Notes: generated from the sequence alone by a model not told the origin. 54,776 nucleotides of DNA from Rhodocollybia butyracea (GCA_015501585.1 JADNRY010000400.1:1-54776); one strand, 5' to 3'. Shown: positions 25,179 through 37,835, counted from the stretch's first letter. Numbers and translations are program-made.

Positions 25179-25211
25179 CGGACAAGGTCTGAGGGGAGTT
25201 TCCGGGGCCCT
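25179..25211 (-). repeat. Right terminal inverted repeat
   Basis: This is the complement of 24475-24507 with two mismatches. It is followed directly by the second GCATGGCC copy at 25212-25219. Confidence 0.85.
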
Positions 25212-25219
25212 GCATGGCC
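25212..25219. repeat. Right target-site duplication (8 bp)
   Basis: This is an exact repeat of GCATGGCC at 24467-24474 and marks the right boundary of the insertion. Confidence 0.85.
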
Positions 25220-26442
25220 ACTCTTCGCGTTGCCGTAGTAGGATTGACCATTATGGTTCCATAGGATTCTTCGGATGTGCTTTCCTTGACTTTGATTCAA
25301 CTACGAACAAACAGTCACGATTCAAAGTCAAACAGGAAAAAAAAAGAACAAACAGATCACGCCGAAAACAGGCATGTGAGTAACTGATGAACTCATCAGT
25401 AACACCACACGACGCCGTCACACCGCGGTCGAGGATCAGCATAAGATGTGACTGCATCGTTTTCTTTGTTAGTCGCAATTGCACATCGCGCAGTCATCAT
25501 CGAATTCTCAGCGACAGCGCCGTTCTTAACGGCCTTAACCCTATCATCTTCTGGACCCTTACACGAATCTCGCCCGGCGTCGATCTATCCTGATTCAGCC
25601 TAGTGAAGGAAATAGACAGATTTAACGAATCAACGAGCCAACAGCCAACAGGTATTCGTGGCTCTCGGTCTTGAAAGATGTTTTAGATTCGCCGCCTGTC
25701 AGGAAACCCAATACTCCCAGGACGCTCGGGAACGAATCAACATCTCGAAGACGGCTTCTCGTTCATAGAAATTCGCCTTGGCAGGCTCTTGGCTCGATGG
25801 ACGTTCGATAAGGAAACGCGAAACTCAAATCTGCGCTGTTCGAATTTGCTGATGGTGGGAATGAGGACGGACGTTGGTTTCAAGTCGGAATCTTCGTTTC
25901 TGGTGGGCTGGGAAACGTGGCTTCTGGTTAAGTTCAAGTTATTCTGTTCTGAACTGTTCATATCTTCTAGATAATCTCTCTGCCTCTGTTCCCAAGTGCG
26001 CCGGATGGTGTAATAATGCCAAAGTAAGACGAATATGAAGAAGAGAACTCGAAGATGAGGTCACCGAGTATTTCAGCAAGGAAATGAGGTATGTTATACT
26101 GAACAGGTTGCACAGTACAGACTGCCCCCCTCTTGTGTCTGACTCAAGGTAAAATATTCGCTTAGCTTTTGTTCGAAAGAATGCCTCAGGTGTATTACTA
26201 TTTTCTTGTCCAAAAATGGTACCAGTGTTCTATTATGGCTTGATTTTGGCAACTTCAGCTATGATCAATAGTCCATAATGTATTTTTTTACAGTGAACAT
26301 ATGCCATTCTCCAAACTGCGTGAAAGGGAGGAAGGAAAAATAATGGTATGTCCAAACGCGACTCTCTGAATAGATAGAAACAAGTTGAAGGCAAGACAAA
26401 TATGCTAAACAGTATGCTGACACTCACGTAGTTACACCATAG
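25220..26442. other. Intergenic spacer, about 1.2 kb
   Basis: This lies between the transposon and the 3' end of the DUF6534 gene. Short open frames on both strands (25251-25484, 25737-25961, 25789-25974) are mirror pairs without family features. I see no RNA gene or repeat here. Confidence 0.5.
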
Positions 26443-28386
26443 TTAGACAAAAGGGACTTCAAGCTTCGGCGTATGGTGACTTCCGGAGCCATTGGATGCA
26501 TCTATAAGATGTACATTATGATCTTTACCAGTGCCAGGAGAGATCGGGACGTCGGTATGCGAAGTTGTAATCTGGGATAGATGAATTGAGGTGAAGCCAG
26601 TGAAGCCAGTGAAGCCTTCTTGAATAACATCTCTTATTCCTTTGCGAGAGTTCAAGCTAACCTGATATTAGTGTTGTCGAAAGAAAGTACTTCACACTCA
26701 AGCTCACATGGAAAGAAAAGTAAGAGGGTATACTGGAAGTCGCTTTCACCAATTAGTAGGGCAGAACTTACACAGACTTATGAACCCACTTACAGCGAAC
26801 CATAATAATATATACACAAGTAGGGACAAGTGTGGTGGGTAAAACAATCCACTAGGATCAAACTATGAGAATCAAATAATTGGTTCAGTAAAAACTCCTA
26901 CCGTGATCATTGTTGCAATTGCAACCAAGCTAGTTAATCAAGATCCAAGAACTGTTTAGTTACAGGTCTAGGACATACTGACTGATAGTTATGACCTACG
27001 TTGTGATAGCACCAGTACTAACCACATACTGAATCAACATGCCCACTGCTTTGGTCGTGCTATAAGTACAATCAGCATTCTGGGAACTTCAATTTTTTTA
27101 TCCTTCAATTACTTTCGCGCAGGAGATGGTTTCCTCTTAAGGCCTCTGATCATCGCAATAGTTATAAGCAAATCGCAGGCTACCTCACAAGATAATGCAG
27201 CAACTGCCAAGGGCTAAGAAAGTATGAGCATATAGATAGCTATTGATTGGCTCTAAAACAAACCGTGTCTTCTGAGGCTTTTGAGAATAGTTTGACTCGA
27301 ACACTGCCAAAAAAATATTAGACGGACAACGCAAGAAATTTTGTAATACAAACATTTTAGCAGTGAGAGCTGTAAACAAAAATCAGATGAGGACATTGGG
27401 TGAGAGATGTTTACCCGAAAATTTAAACACCTACCACCAGCAACGCCTTCCAAAAAATCAGTCTACAGCCCTTGCAATGTCAATAGTAAACGTACCAGTT
27501 TGTGCAAGTGACAAAATGCACTGGGGAACAGTGGGCCTAAGCTACAACGGAGTTGCATTACACATGTTGAGGAACTCACTATCAGGATTGGAATAACAAG
27601 TTTCTTATCGTACACTGAAGTTGCCACTCAGGATCACATATAGGAGACAGAAATCAGTTTAACTTACACTTGTAGACCTTGGATGCATAGAAACTATTGC
27701 AGATTAATATTTTAGTCTTTCAAACTAGATGCATCTTCAATGCTGGTACTTACAATTGGACCAGAGAACTGACAAGAGCTAGAATCAGAAACTGATCAAC
27801 AAAAAGTGGCATCAAAGAAGTTTTATAAGTCACCTCCTGCTATGACATGAGCCTTCATTAATAGTTTATTAATCCAATTTCAAGTTGAAAAGGGTGAACA
27901 GAAAAATACCGGAACAGTCCTAGCGTAAACATAAACTTGAGGTTGATTTTAATTGAGAAATACTAACCAAGTAGTAATGGCCTCCAAGGTTACAAAGTTT
28001 CCGAAATGAGTTACAGCGTAATAATAGAAAAAGTTGCAAACAAGGACAAGGTGGAGAGTATCGAATGCTCTAGCGCAATGTGCATAGGTTGAGGATTATT
28101 GACATTCCCGGAAAAACCAGAAACGTACATCATGGCAATGATCTAGCTACACAGTTAATTGACATGAGAATCAGGATGCAACCAAAACTGACCAAACATT
28201 GTAATCCCAATGAGTCGTTACCACCAAACTTAGAAAAGTACCGATAGACTTGCATGAGGGTAATGCCATAAATGCTGCCAATGCTCATAAAAAACATCGA
28301 TGTCAAATGAGCAAGGTTCATACTTACACAGCACCCACTACTATGCCAATAAAAGCTGCACCAAGGCTTAGGTCAAATAGTGACAT
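26443..28386 (-). CDS. DUF6534-type multi-spanning membrane protein
   Basis: This family of seven-helix-like membrane proteins is greatly expanded in Agaricomycetes; function is unknown. The start at 28386 gives MSLFDLSLGAAFIGIVVGAV and after an intron YGITLMQVYRYFSKFGGNDS. A later exon reads FDTLHLVLVCNFFYYYAVTH followed by FGNFVTLEAITTW, the family's most conserved segment. A hydrophobic exon near 27540 reads IPILIVSSSTCVMQL. The C-terminal cytosolic tail is 26443-26655 (NSRKGIRDVIQEGF, then GFTGFT repeats, ending LEVPFV). Middle exons are difficult to thread and may contain breaks, so the model is incomplete. Strand and limits are supported by both termini. Confidence 0.6.
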
Positions 28387-29807
28387 TGTAGTTCGGTAGG
28401 TTGTTGCGATAGAGATTGAACCATCTTATAGTAAGATGACGATAGGTACATCGTGATAAAAGAAGGTTTACCGAAATTGTTGCCCGACTCGCTCGAGTCG
28501 GGACTCGGAATTCTCGTTCTAACTGAAAGCAAAGATCACAAAAAGCTATGTAAAGCTGTATTTTCGGAACTAATCATAACCATCTTCTCGTTGTTTCTGA
28601 GCGGTGAAACACAGAATCGGGACAATTATGTCCCCGAACAGTGGCAGCGGACTGGACGATCTTGGAACGATCTTGGAACGATCAAATGCTTGTTCCTTAA
28701 ACCGGACCCCTGGCTAGTTTCCCCTAGGCAGACTGACGATCCGTGTGTGTATCGGGTGGTCGGTTCTATTCCTTCCTTCCTTCAATCGTTGTGCCATACT
28801 GCCTGCATGCCATCAACCATTCATCATTGCCATCGCTAATCCAGCTGGTCGGTGATGCGGCCGGCCCCCAGCGTCCGTACAAATTTGTGGCTGCGAGATG
28901 GACTCCGCTATCCTTTGGCGCTGTACGAGCAAGCAGAGCTAGAGCAGAAACCGCACTATGTACTTATTCCGAGATAAGTGCTAAAGGTGCTTATTGGAGG
29001 ATAAGATAAGAATCGTTATCTTATCACGGCGTTAAGCGCCTTACGCCAAACTCAACGTCGATTCTCAACGTCGCCATAGTCAACCGAGATATCTCTTTCA
29101 AAAAGCTCCTACCCACACCTTTACAGCTCTTACTACTATTTAAAAAATTCATACGTTGTTCAAAATCAAGTACTAGCGTCTTCTCTAGGAGACGTTCCGG
29201 ATTGGCCCTCGCGTTGGATACCCACCCGCGCGGGCCGAGCCCCAACCAAACCCCTCCAACTCTTATTAGACATAACACTTACTTATCATGTCTCTTAATT
29301 TCATCCTATGATCTAGGCAACTAGCTTATCTGAGATCAACGATACTGGTAATCACGTGGTTCTGGCATCAGTGACCAGTACGCCGTAAATCGGCGGCATC
29401 AAATTGGCTTGATGATGATCATTTTCAAATACCGTACTTGTACTTGGTAACCGTTGGACGGCCTGGATAGGGTGGGTGTGGTCATTCAGCCAGTAACAGG
29501 ATTAGGATGTTCAATACCATCCTCATGCCATTTCAGGCCCAACATTATGCTTCTTTCTGTTCCAATCTGCTGACATTTACTACTACTATACTCATAATAA
29601 GCACACCATCTTCCTCTGCTCATATGAATCTGTCTACATAGGTGCTACGGTATTCCCATCCGAATCCAAAAAAAAAAGATTGATATTCAAAGTGACTGTC
29701 GTATATATTGTATGGTACGCGGGCAAGTATTAGCACCGATGGTCGTAATGATTTGTCGCAAGCTTTCGAAGCTTTCAACTAATTAAGCAATTATAAAGGT
29801 AGTGTAT
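28387..29807. other. Intergenic, 1.4 kb with palindromic motifs
   Basis: No supported gene. A perfect hairpin CCCGACTCG-CT-CGAGTCGGG lies near 28479-28498, and another, GATAAGATAA-6 bases-TTATCTTATC, near 28999-29026. A short tandem (GATCTTGGAAC twice) lies near 28660. The 84-codon frame at 29024-29278 (minus) may be part of a repeat but I do not recognise it. Confidence 0.5.
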
Positions 29808-32800
29808 CTAGCATTGATTTAAGAAACTGTTTTTTGGCATAGGCTGTCCATATTGTTCCCAAGTAGTCAAGTTCTCATTTGTGTAAGCCTTAATGCGACA
29901 AATTAGCTCACAAGAAAAGGCAGGTATTGTTACTCACCTCGCTATATTCCTGTATATACGCTGCAGTAGGAAAGTCAACAGGGTCGCCTAGAAGGGTCAG
30001 AGGTTCACATTCAATAACTTGGATTTACAAAAGATAGACACGTACATCCAATGTTTGTCTCTCCTTTCTTCTGATACACTCGGACCCAATCTATGCTCAT
30101 GACTGCAGGGAATACCAAGTTAGCAAGATCAATACCCCCGAAGTTTTCTGAAATAGCCAAGTTGGTGATAAGATACTACAAAACGTTCAGCAGGATAGTG
30201 GTCGAGCTGAAAATTCCTCTTACCATCGGCTCTTGAGATACAGGTCTAGCGGAGATATTGACTTTAGTATCGGCTCCCATACCAGCCGCATTCATTGACC
30301 AGGCAGCAGTGTTGTTCTGGATCCATGTTATGAACTAGAGAGGAAAGTCGCTCGGATGAGTAAGATACTTTCACGTCGAACGAGGTTAAACTTGCCCCGT
30401 TATCAGAAGCGTATCCTACACAACCAGACTCATCAGAGGTAATCAAAATGAATGCGAGACAAATGGCATACCAGGCAGATATTCTATGCCATAGGTTGAA
30501 TAACATGTTCCATTCAATTGGTAACAGCGTTGGTCTAGTGGCAGAAGTAAAGTTAGGGAGAAGAACAAAACGATCTATCCATTTGTGACTTACCTGTGGT
30601 TGATAGCGAAGAAGTAGACTGCTGATAGGCACCCCCCATGTATTCGTTATAGGTTGTGTCACTTTTGTTGTAGATAATGTAGTTTTCGGACGTGTTTTGC
30701 CACTTGTATTGGTAGTCGAAAGGCTGATAACGCGAAGTTCAAATTCTAATTTATCAGCAGAAAAAAGACAACCTACTGCCCACTGCCCAGACTGAGAGAC
30801 TTGGCCAAGGCCGTTGACCTAAGTTATGATTAAAGACAAAGATTCTATTCTACTATGGGTTACACTCACTTGAGCCTCAAACACATCTGGTACAGTATAG
30901 GAAAATCGTTAATTGAATTCAAAGTCATTTTGTTTTTAGTAAACCCACCAATTTCAGGAGCTGCACGTCCGACATATGTCCCATCTGAGTGGATAGGGCC
31001 AGGATGTGACTCTCCCGGACAGGTGCATCGTGATAGTCGTTGGCCTACATGTACACAAGGTAAGCAAGTCCCAGCTCTGGCGAGAAAATCTTACCTTCGA
31101 GATAAGACAAGGAACCGCCGTTACCTTTATCGCCCGTACCATCAACAGCAGCAGCGGGAATCCCATTGACAGATTGGTTTGCGACAGTGCCAACATCTTT
31201 AGTATTTCACGAGATAAATAAAAGTGAGTCAAAGAGTAAGCTTCCAAGGCGCAGATTTGATGATTACCGCTAGTGGTGTATATATCAGCATTAGGCTTAT
31301 TGATAGATGATTCATGCACGCACCAAGCATCTGTTCCATCAAGAGTACAATGCGTACGTATCAGTATCAGGCCATCTATAGACATACAGCACGAACCATA
31401 TGAGTAAGGCCACTGGAAGGTCGTTAGTATCAGTGAATCCTCAAAAGAGTAGACATACGAGGCCATCTAGACTAGCACCATAACCAGCACGTCCTGAAAC
31501 GGTATATGAGCGAATTGATCATAAGAGCACGGTTAAATATACCCAAGTTCCCCATCGTCCAAACAGCTGTTCAACAGTGATTAACAAGTTTCAAATCGAA
31601 CAGTGACAAAATGTTTTACCAGGCCTACAGGTAAGGTGAGTTTGAGTTCTAAACGACCACGACAAGTTTTACTTACCATAGTCCAACCACATTGTTGGAA
31701 CCAGGTATCCGCACAGAAGCAACAAAGATCCCCCCAGTAAAGCAAAACTTGTTCCACGAAGTGAGCATTCCACCCTGGTAGCTGAGATTGTGGTTCGTAG
31801 CAGGGTTCTGTTTCGATAATGTACTGTAAGAGAAGATGGCAAAATCAATACGGGAAACGCGTCCTTAAGAAGACGCCTACATCTGCAGCGAACCGTTTGC
31901 CGTGGTAATTGCTGCCGGGCTGTACCACTCGAGATCTCCCGTCTGTGAATTGTTTAAGAGAGCGCTACAACGTAGCGCGTGCGCACGTACCTGCCAATAG
32001 TGAAGATCAGCTGTAATCCGAATCGCATATCATTAGTCCCGACTAAACCAAGGTCGTAATGGGACACTTACCCGCCTAAAGAGAGATGTACGTTAGTAAC
32101 TTAACGAATATTATAATTTTTTCAAAATCTTACCTCCCTAAAGGTAAGCCGTTATATCTTTGTCAGTACTCATGCGACCGTTATCAGAACTTACCAGTAT
32201 GGATCATCGCCCGGCCAAAACGTCCGTCCATCGGTGTTAAACTCATCACTAAACACCAGGTCATACTCCGTTGTGCCATCGGTATACGATGTGAGGGTAT
32301 ACGCGTCCTGTGGTGTCTCTCGGTCAATGAGACCAAAGTTGCCTATATCAGGCACTTGTCCACTGCCGTTAGTACCACCCAAATTAAAACCACCTTGGGT
32401 GGATAGAGTGCTAGTGGTAAAATATTTTACTACCGGAAAGCCCACACTATCAAGTCACGTTAGAGCTTGATTGATTTTGCACTTTTCACGACTTACAAGA
32501 GTCCAAGTAAAGCTGCCATGAGGATGAATAAGCACCCAACATTTGCGATCCCTCGTCCAGAGATGACAAAGTGATTATCGTTTAAGCGGTCGCGTCGAGG
32601 GTCAGGATTATGAAGATAGTCGTCTGGTTCTGCGACTCCTGGACTAACAACTAAGTCCCAGCGTTTAGGGTCCGGGGTTAATGAGAACTAACAAGAAATC
32701 AACCAATGAACCAATTGAGGAAGAGAGAAAACTTGACTCACTTTCGTTGATATGGAATTGGGATGGGTATACTGCGGTGAATTCTGGGCACGTAACGGTT

Positions 32801-32999
32801 GAGTAAATTTAGAATTCAAAGCGAAGAATGATAGTCAGCGATTTATGAAGCCACTCAAGTCGATGAAGACAAAACTGACCGGAAAACCCCCGCCATTGGT
32901 GTTTGAGCCACTGGACGTAGGACTTGGGTGTGGTAACTGCGAAAGATTTACTCGACTTGAAGCTGCAACAGCTTGATATCCTCCAACTCCTCCAGCCAT
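29808..32999 (-). CDS. KRE6: Kre6/Skn1-like beta-glucan synthesis-associated GH16 protein
   Basis: Kre6/Skn1 proteins are type II membrane glycoside hydrolase family 16 proteins needed for beta-1,6-glucan synthesis in the secretory pathway. The start at 32999 gives MAGGVGGYQAVAASSRVNLS and a Ser/Pro-rich cytosolic tail. An RDRLNDNHFVISGRGIANVG segment leads into a membrane helix, then GFPVVKYF. The catalytic part includes VPDIGNFGLIDRETPQDAY, YDLVFSDEFNTDGRTFWPGD, DPYW, GLWPAVWTMGNLG, DGLWPYSYGSC and GSLSYLE. The GH16 catalytic motif EIDVFEAQ is near 30865-30955, split by an intron after EI. The end reads GDPVDFPTAAYIQEYSEA, then AYTNENLTTWEQYGQPMPKN, stop at 29808. There are about 20 short introns. 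Confidence 0.92.
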
Positions 33000-33652
33000 G
33001 GGTGGATTCGAACTTCACGCGTCCAAAAGGTAGGTAGAAATGACGTCGCAGAAAGGAAAAGAATGGGGACAGCGAGTATGGTCAAAGTATGGTGGCTCGG
33101 ATACAAAAAGAACGTGAAGGGGCAGTGAACACTTGACCGTGTCAAGGAATATATAAATGTATGTTCCCACAATAGAATATGATAGTGATAAAACCGAAGT
33201 ATAATTTTAGGAGGTCTATTTTAGACTGGTTCAAATCAACCCCTTCGCAATACCGGAAGCCTTGCGGCAAACTCAAGTGTTGATCTTGGGTTCAGTGACG
33301 CACAGTGAGCAGCAACCTCTCTTCCTTGTCGGTGCAAACGGCGAGATTCAGGGAGGTTCAGGGAGGTTCCTGAGACCATGGCCAAAATTACATCATCTGT
33401 ATTGAACGGAGAACTTTTGGAATCTAACAAATAGACGTACGAAAGCTGGCATAGTAACGGACGAGACAAAGGAGAATGTTCCTCAGAACTAGCTCATCGT
33501 CGTGTACTCATCCAAGTCAGCCGTAAATTAGCACCGTGATACTGCATTTCCACATTGGATGGATTGCTCGACCGTCAAACATAATTGTACTTCGTCCTTG
33601 AACATTTGAACTGCAGGTCCGATCGAAAGCAAAGGGGGCGTAACCTACTTAT
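33000..33652. other. Intergenic spacer
   Basis: This is the upstream region of the Kre6-like gene. A TATA-like ATATATAAATG occurs near 33151. No supported gene; the 33236-33469 frame (minus) is unremarkable. Confidence 0.5.
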
Positions 33653-35270
33653 TTATAACGTCGGACCCAATAAACGAAGTACCTTAAGTACCTCCGCAGC
33701 ATCGTAAGCGACAGCAGAAATTACGGAAATCTCGGTGTAGTCAATATGATCCAACCTCGTCGAAACCTTGCTAAATCCAGTGTGAATCAAGGAGAAAAGA
33801 TAGTCGCAGACCAATACAAGAGCACTCGCGGTGGTCCCATTAGCAGTAATTCGTGAAGAATGGGCGACCAGAGAAGGATCGACTAGATGTGTTATGCTAT
33901 TACCATCGTGGACCGAAACAGTTGCAGAGGGCGAAACAGCTGTAGGAGCAGTCGAGCTTTTACTGACGGCAGTAGGCTCTAATCCAGATTCAAATTCGGG
34001 CAGAGACAGTCCAAGGTGGGGTGGAAGATCCTCGTCAGACAGGGAGCTGAAGGTAGGAATCGAATCAAGCGAGTTATTCGTCGAGAGCATCTGGTCTCTG
34101 AATTCTGTACGAGAACTGGAACTAGAACTCGTTTCCTGGTTTGGACTTGCAATACTGTTAATTGCGGGAACAGCGGAGGATTTACCATCGCCAGCAGGGA
34201 TGGATATGAGGCCGGCGGAGGATGTACGGAGGTCGGTGCTAGTAGGAGGCTGAATATTGGCAAGTTCAGAATCACGAGTCGAAGCGGAAATCACATCGGG
34301 AGTATTGAAAAGTATGAGTGCAGGAACGTCTACGGAATGAGAGGTTTGAGGCAAGACGGAAGTTCTTTCGTGGGTATCGAATGTCGTGCTAGCCATGACA
34401 TTACGATGAGCCTCTGGATTCTGGATGCTAGCGATAGGTACAGGAGTGGATGTAGCCTGAGGCTGGTTAATGCTTCGTTCGAACTCTGTGTTGGTACAAG
34501 GACGTAAGGAGGATGAGGTTTTCAAGAATTTTGAATTGGTGGAATACAGGCGTAAAGGAGACGAGAGCGATGGAGGGATTTGTGAGGATTTTGACCTCAA
34601 CTGAATAGTACATTTCGCAGGCGAAGACGACGTTGAGCGTAATACAGCGATGGATGGAAGAGACATTTGGCTCACCACGGGCCGCGGAGTCGAAGGCCGA
34701 GTCGGAGCGAGAATATTCAAGCTAGGGCTGCTCTGGTTGAAGATAGGAAAGACACTCGAGGGAGAAGACGAAGAGCCATGATACGCCAGTTGCGAGAATT
34801 CGGATGAAGCTGGAGAGGGTATATCGGCCAAATCAACTTTCCTGTTGTCACGGTTGGGTTTACCAAAAGAAGGAAATATAGAACGCGGCGGAGGCGTTCT
34901 ATGAACAGCGAGGATCGAGAGATACGATAACGGGTCAGAATCTGGCACCACTTGTTCGTCTTTTTCCGATTCTGATTTTTGCAGTGAGAGAGCCGGGCTA
35001 CGGGAGGTATTGGTTATCGGGCCTGAATCATCCTCAGAGGCGGGAATAATTTCGTCGTCGTCGTGTTTCCTAGATCTGAGTGAATCCAGGCTGCGTACAA
35101 ACTGCCTTAGATTGTTTATCCGTCGATATGGTTCAGAGTTGCGCGCTCGCTTTCTTGACTCTTCATCGCATCTTCAAACAAGATATGAACTCCGTTTATT
35201 TAAAAGAGACAAGAGGGACTTACCCTTCCTCCATATTTCTCTTCAAGTTTTGTGGCATATCCAGAGTCCT
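33653..35270 (-). CDS. Ser/Thr/Pro-rich protein of unknown function
   Basis: I do not recognise this protein. A long open frame (33653-35171) begins upstream of any ATG and reads RKRARNSEPYRRINNLRQFV, RSLDSLRSRKHDDDE and then about 350 residues rich in Ser, Thr and Pro. It ends with a more ordered segment (LVCDYLFSLIHTGFSKVSTR, then YTEISVISAVAYDAAEVLKV). An upstream exon near 35225-35270 (SGYATKLEEKYGG) with a GTAAGT donor probably joins it. The true start was not found and may lie near 35390 beyond a further intron. Low-complexity composition suggests a regulatory or scaffold protein, but this is a guess. Confidence 0.55.
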
Positions 35271-35633
35271 AAGTATGTTCAGTGGAAGTCAGAACTGTTC
35301 AAAGCAAAGAACAACGCGGTCCGGTAAAGCCGTATCACCTCTTCCACTACCGTAACGATGAAGTCTTTCTCAAAGTAAAACGGGAGATCATCGTAAGTTC
35401 AGTCTGCGACCTGCTTTGATTCGGTTTTTCAAGGTTATCACTGGGACTATCGATCCTTCCGAGCCGTAGCTCCTTTGAGGACAAGCTGGACGGCCATGGT
35501 GCAACTGCTAACTAGGACACACAAAACAAGAGTCCATGCTCCGTCTATATCTAGATAATCAACAATAAAGACCATTCAAGACTCTGCTAGTGGCTCGACA
35601 CAAGACTTTGAATCCCTATTCACCGAACAACCT

Positions 35634-37315
35634 TCAAGACTCATCCACCTTACACCATGAAAATTTGAAGCCGTCATCATCTTTCAAGCTCTCCAGCGTC
35701 TGCTCCACTGACATGTCCATCTTGCGCCCAGGAGAAAAGTACACAACAGAAAGAGATTGCGGACGCTTGACATTGTATACCGACGCAAACCTCGTACTTG
35801 GTACTAATCGGGACTTGATCATATCCGCAAATGCTTTATCGTCCAACAGGTCTGTGTGCGCCTTTGATCTCGAGAGAGCCCTACTGAGGGACCGCAATAT
35901 CAGATGTTCGAGGTTGGGAAGCAGCACCCCGACTCCTCTGGAACACTGGTTGCCAATAAACACGCCGAGCCCTATAACCAAGGCTGTTGTAATCGTTAAC
36001 TCGGTCTCCTCCCTCAGCTTTGATTGCGAATCTTCAAGCGTCAGCTTGCGGATAGTGGGCAGAGTCTCAAACAGACGAAGTGCTTGGGTATCGGACAGGG
36101 GGACTTCAAGCGTCAGTGAGGTGATCTGACACTGTGAGCGACGGACGAAAGTTTCGATATTAGGCTGTGACCATTCGAAGACTCCGTATCCCTTCTTATG
36201 TGATAGGATTATTAACTCGGTGAGGGAGGCAAGAGTTAGACAAGAGAAGACCAGTGAGAGGCTGTCATCATGGTCGGATCCGAGATCAATATCAAGACGC
36301 AACACTCGTAGCTTGGTTAAACTGACGGGGTCGCTATTACGCAAACCAGTGGGGCCACCTTCCTGTTTAGCAGTACCAAGAGACAATGACTCCAAGTTGG
36401 GGCATGCACTGAGCATTTGAATAATTGGCCCATTGAAATGAGAAAGACCGATTTTCGTGAGTTGACTCCACGGGAATGAAACGGGAAGAACTGGGCCTTT
36501 TAAACTCCCATGCAAGTTAACATCACAAAGCTGCGGTGAGCGCTGAAACGCTTGAAGACCCAGGATTGGGTCTTCGTCGGTAATGGTAATATTGAGCGTT
36601 TGTAAGGTGGGGAGACAGATCGATGTCCAGATGACAGAGGGAAGGATTGTCCCAGATATCCCATTAATTATTGTGAGGTTTCGCCATCTATGAGCTTCCG
36701 AAATCAACGATTTCATTGCAGCCCCGGGTCATGCGCGTCAGACTGAAGGTCTTTCGTCGTCAGTGTTAATGGATAATGATGAGATTGGCGGAGACATCTA
36801 TTCATTGCTAGAACAGCAAGCTGTGTTTTGGCTGAGGGGTTGCCGGATAGATCAAGGAAGATTGTGGACCAAAGCGGCTTGCAAGAAAGTGCTATTTTCC
36901 TCCATCTTATGCATGTATTGCTCACCGCCCATGCAGGTTGCCTTGACATGTCAAAAGACTGTTCCTGAGAAATGGTGTTGCCCCAGGAGCCGCAGTGAAC
37001 TAATATCTCATGAATCACTTCACTTGGGAGAGTGCGAACCGGTGCTAGAATTGAGCGACCCAGAGTCTGAACATAGTGCTCGAGGAAGTTGCGATTGATG
37101 TTAAGCGATAACAGTTGAGTTTCAAGTCGCGAGATTTCAGTGGAGTAGTGCGTGATATCTTCTTGGACATTATGCAAAGTTCGAGTTACTTCAAAAGCTT
37201 GGTGGGCAGTGATAACTCTTTCAGTGCGTGAATATTCCTGCATAGAAATAATGGCATCAGCTGAAACTTGAGGAATATATTCTTGGCATTTTCTACAGCA
37301 AGCGTGTGTGTCCAT
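35634..37315 (-). CDS. F-box protein with LRR-like C-terminus, frameshifted
   Basis: This is a typical agaric F-box protein, expected to recruit substrates to SCF ubiquitin ligases. The start at 37315 gives MDTHACCRKCQEYIPQVSAD. A heptad-like segment (DITHYSTEISRLETQLLSLN) precedes the F-box core APVRTLPSEVIHEILVHCGS, then WAVSNTCIRWRKIALSCKPL and WSTIFLDLSG. After a one-base frame change near 36715, the protein continues SEAHRWRNLTI, LPTLQTLNITI, CPNLESLSLG and LTKLRVLRLDID, which are degenerate leucine-rich repeats, to a stop at 35634. A 5' fragment of the same gene is duplicated at about 40108-40307. Confidence 0.75.
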
Positions 37316-37479
37316 CTGTTTCCGGTCAGTTATTAGCTTAATAAATATGTGATATGGAAGTCGAATTACTGCCAAAAGTCGAAGTCGCAAGTTAAGGAGA
37401 GCGTGAGAAACTCGAGCCCCTAATTCGTACTTCACGGTCCGTGGTCCACCGGTATTCCGCTTAGGGGCTTTTTGTTCCT

Positions 37480-37835
37480 ACTGGCGATATCGAGTAGGAA
37501 TTTGGCGAGCATCGCAGCTCCCGCCGAGCCTCCGGTGGTATCGAGTAGGTATTTGCCAAAATTTACACCGAACACCACAGCTCGCGGAGGCTCGGGCTGA
37601 AATGCCAGAAAAGCCTTCGACTGCGGAAGGACGCAATTCTGTTTGCAGTCGATGAACACAACCACGTATGATCAAGGTTCAGGTGGACACTATGCCAGGG
37701 GATGAATATGATGGGCCGTGGAAGAAGCTACCCCTCCCCCCGCGCCGTAGTTTTCTGACACTCCACTTACTGCCGATACCTCCAGGATTCTTGTTTCCAT
37801 GTTGGGTAAAAACCCAAGGTTTTTGATTTGTTCTC
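37480..37835 (+). pseudogene. Truncated copy of MYND-protein linker
   Basis: This stretch matches 40990-41390 in the MYND gene: the GTATCGAGTAGG repeat, the GAAATGCCAGAA and GTTTGCAGTCGATGAACA blocks, the GTGGACACTATGCC block and the GTTTTCTGACACTCCACTT block. It lacks the MYND finger upstream and the conserved C-terminal domain downstream. The reading PRRSFLTLHLLPIPPGF is intact here, which shows which frame the intact gene should use. It sits directly after sequence also shared with 40108-40307. Confidence 0.65.

Larger units (their letters stand above)
24475..25211. mobile_element. Non-autonomous DNA transposon (MITE-like), 737 bp
   Basis: The element begins AGGGCCCCGGAAACTCCCC and ends with its inverted complement. 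The terminal inverted repeats are 33 bases (24475-24507 and 25179-25211) with two mismatches, and are bounded by a perfect 8-bp duplication GCATGGCC. Inside, a 16-base motif of the form TAGCGTAYTTNAGGCC recurs near both ends (three copies left, two right). No transposase is recognisable; a 66-codon frame at 24857-25054 carries Cys residues but no catalytic motif I know. The size and structure indicate a deletion derivative or MITE mobilised in trans. The superfamily is hAT or KDZ by duplication length; I cannot decide between them. Confidence 0.85.

Noticed and set aside
29024..29278. 84-codon minus-strand frame as a transposase or gag fragment
   Set aside because: Composition hints at a repeat, but no terminal repeats, duplication or catalytic motif could be seen.
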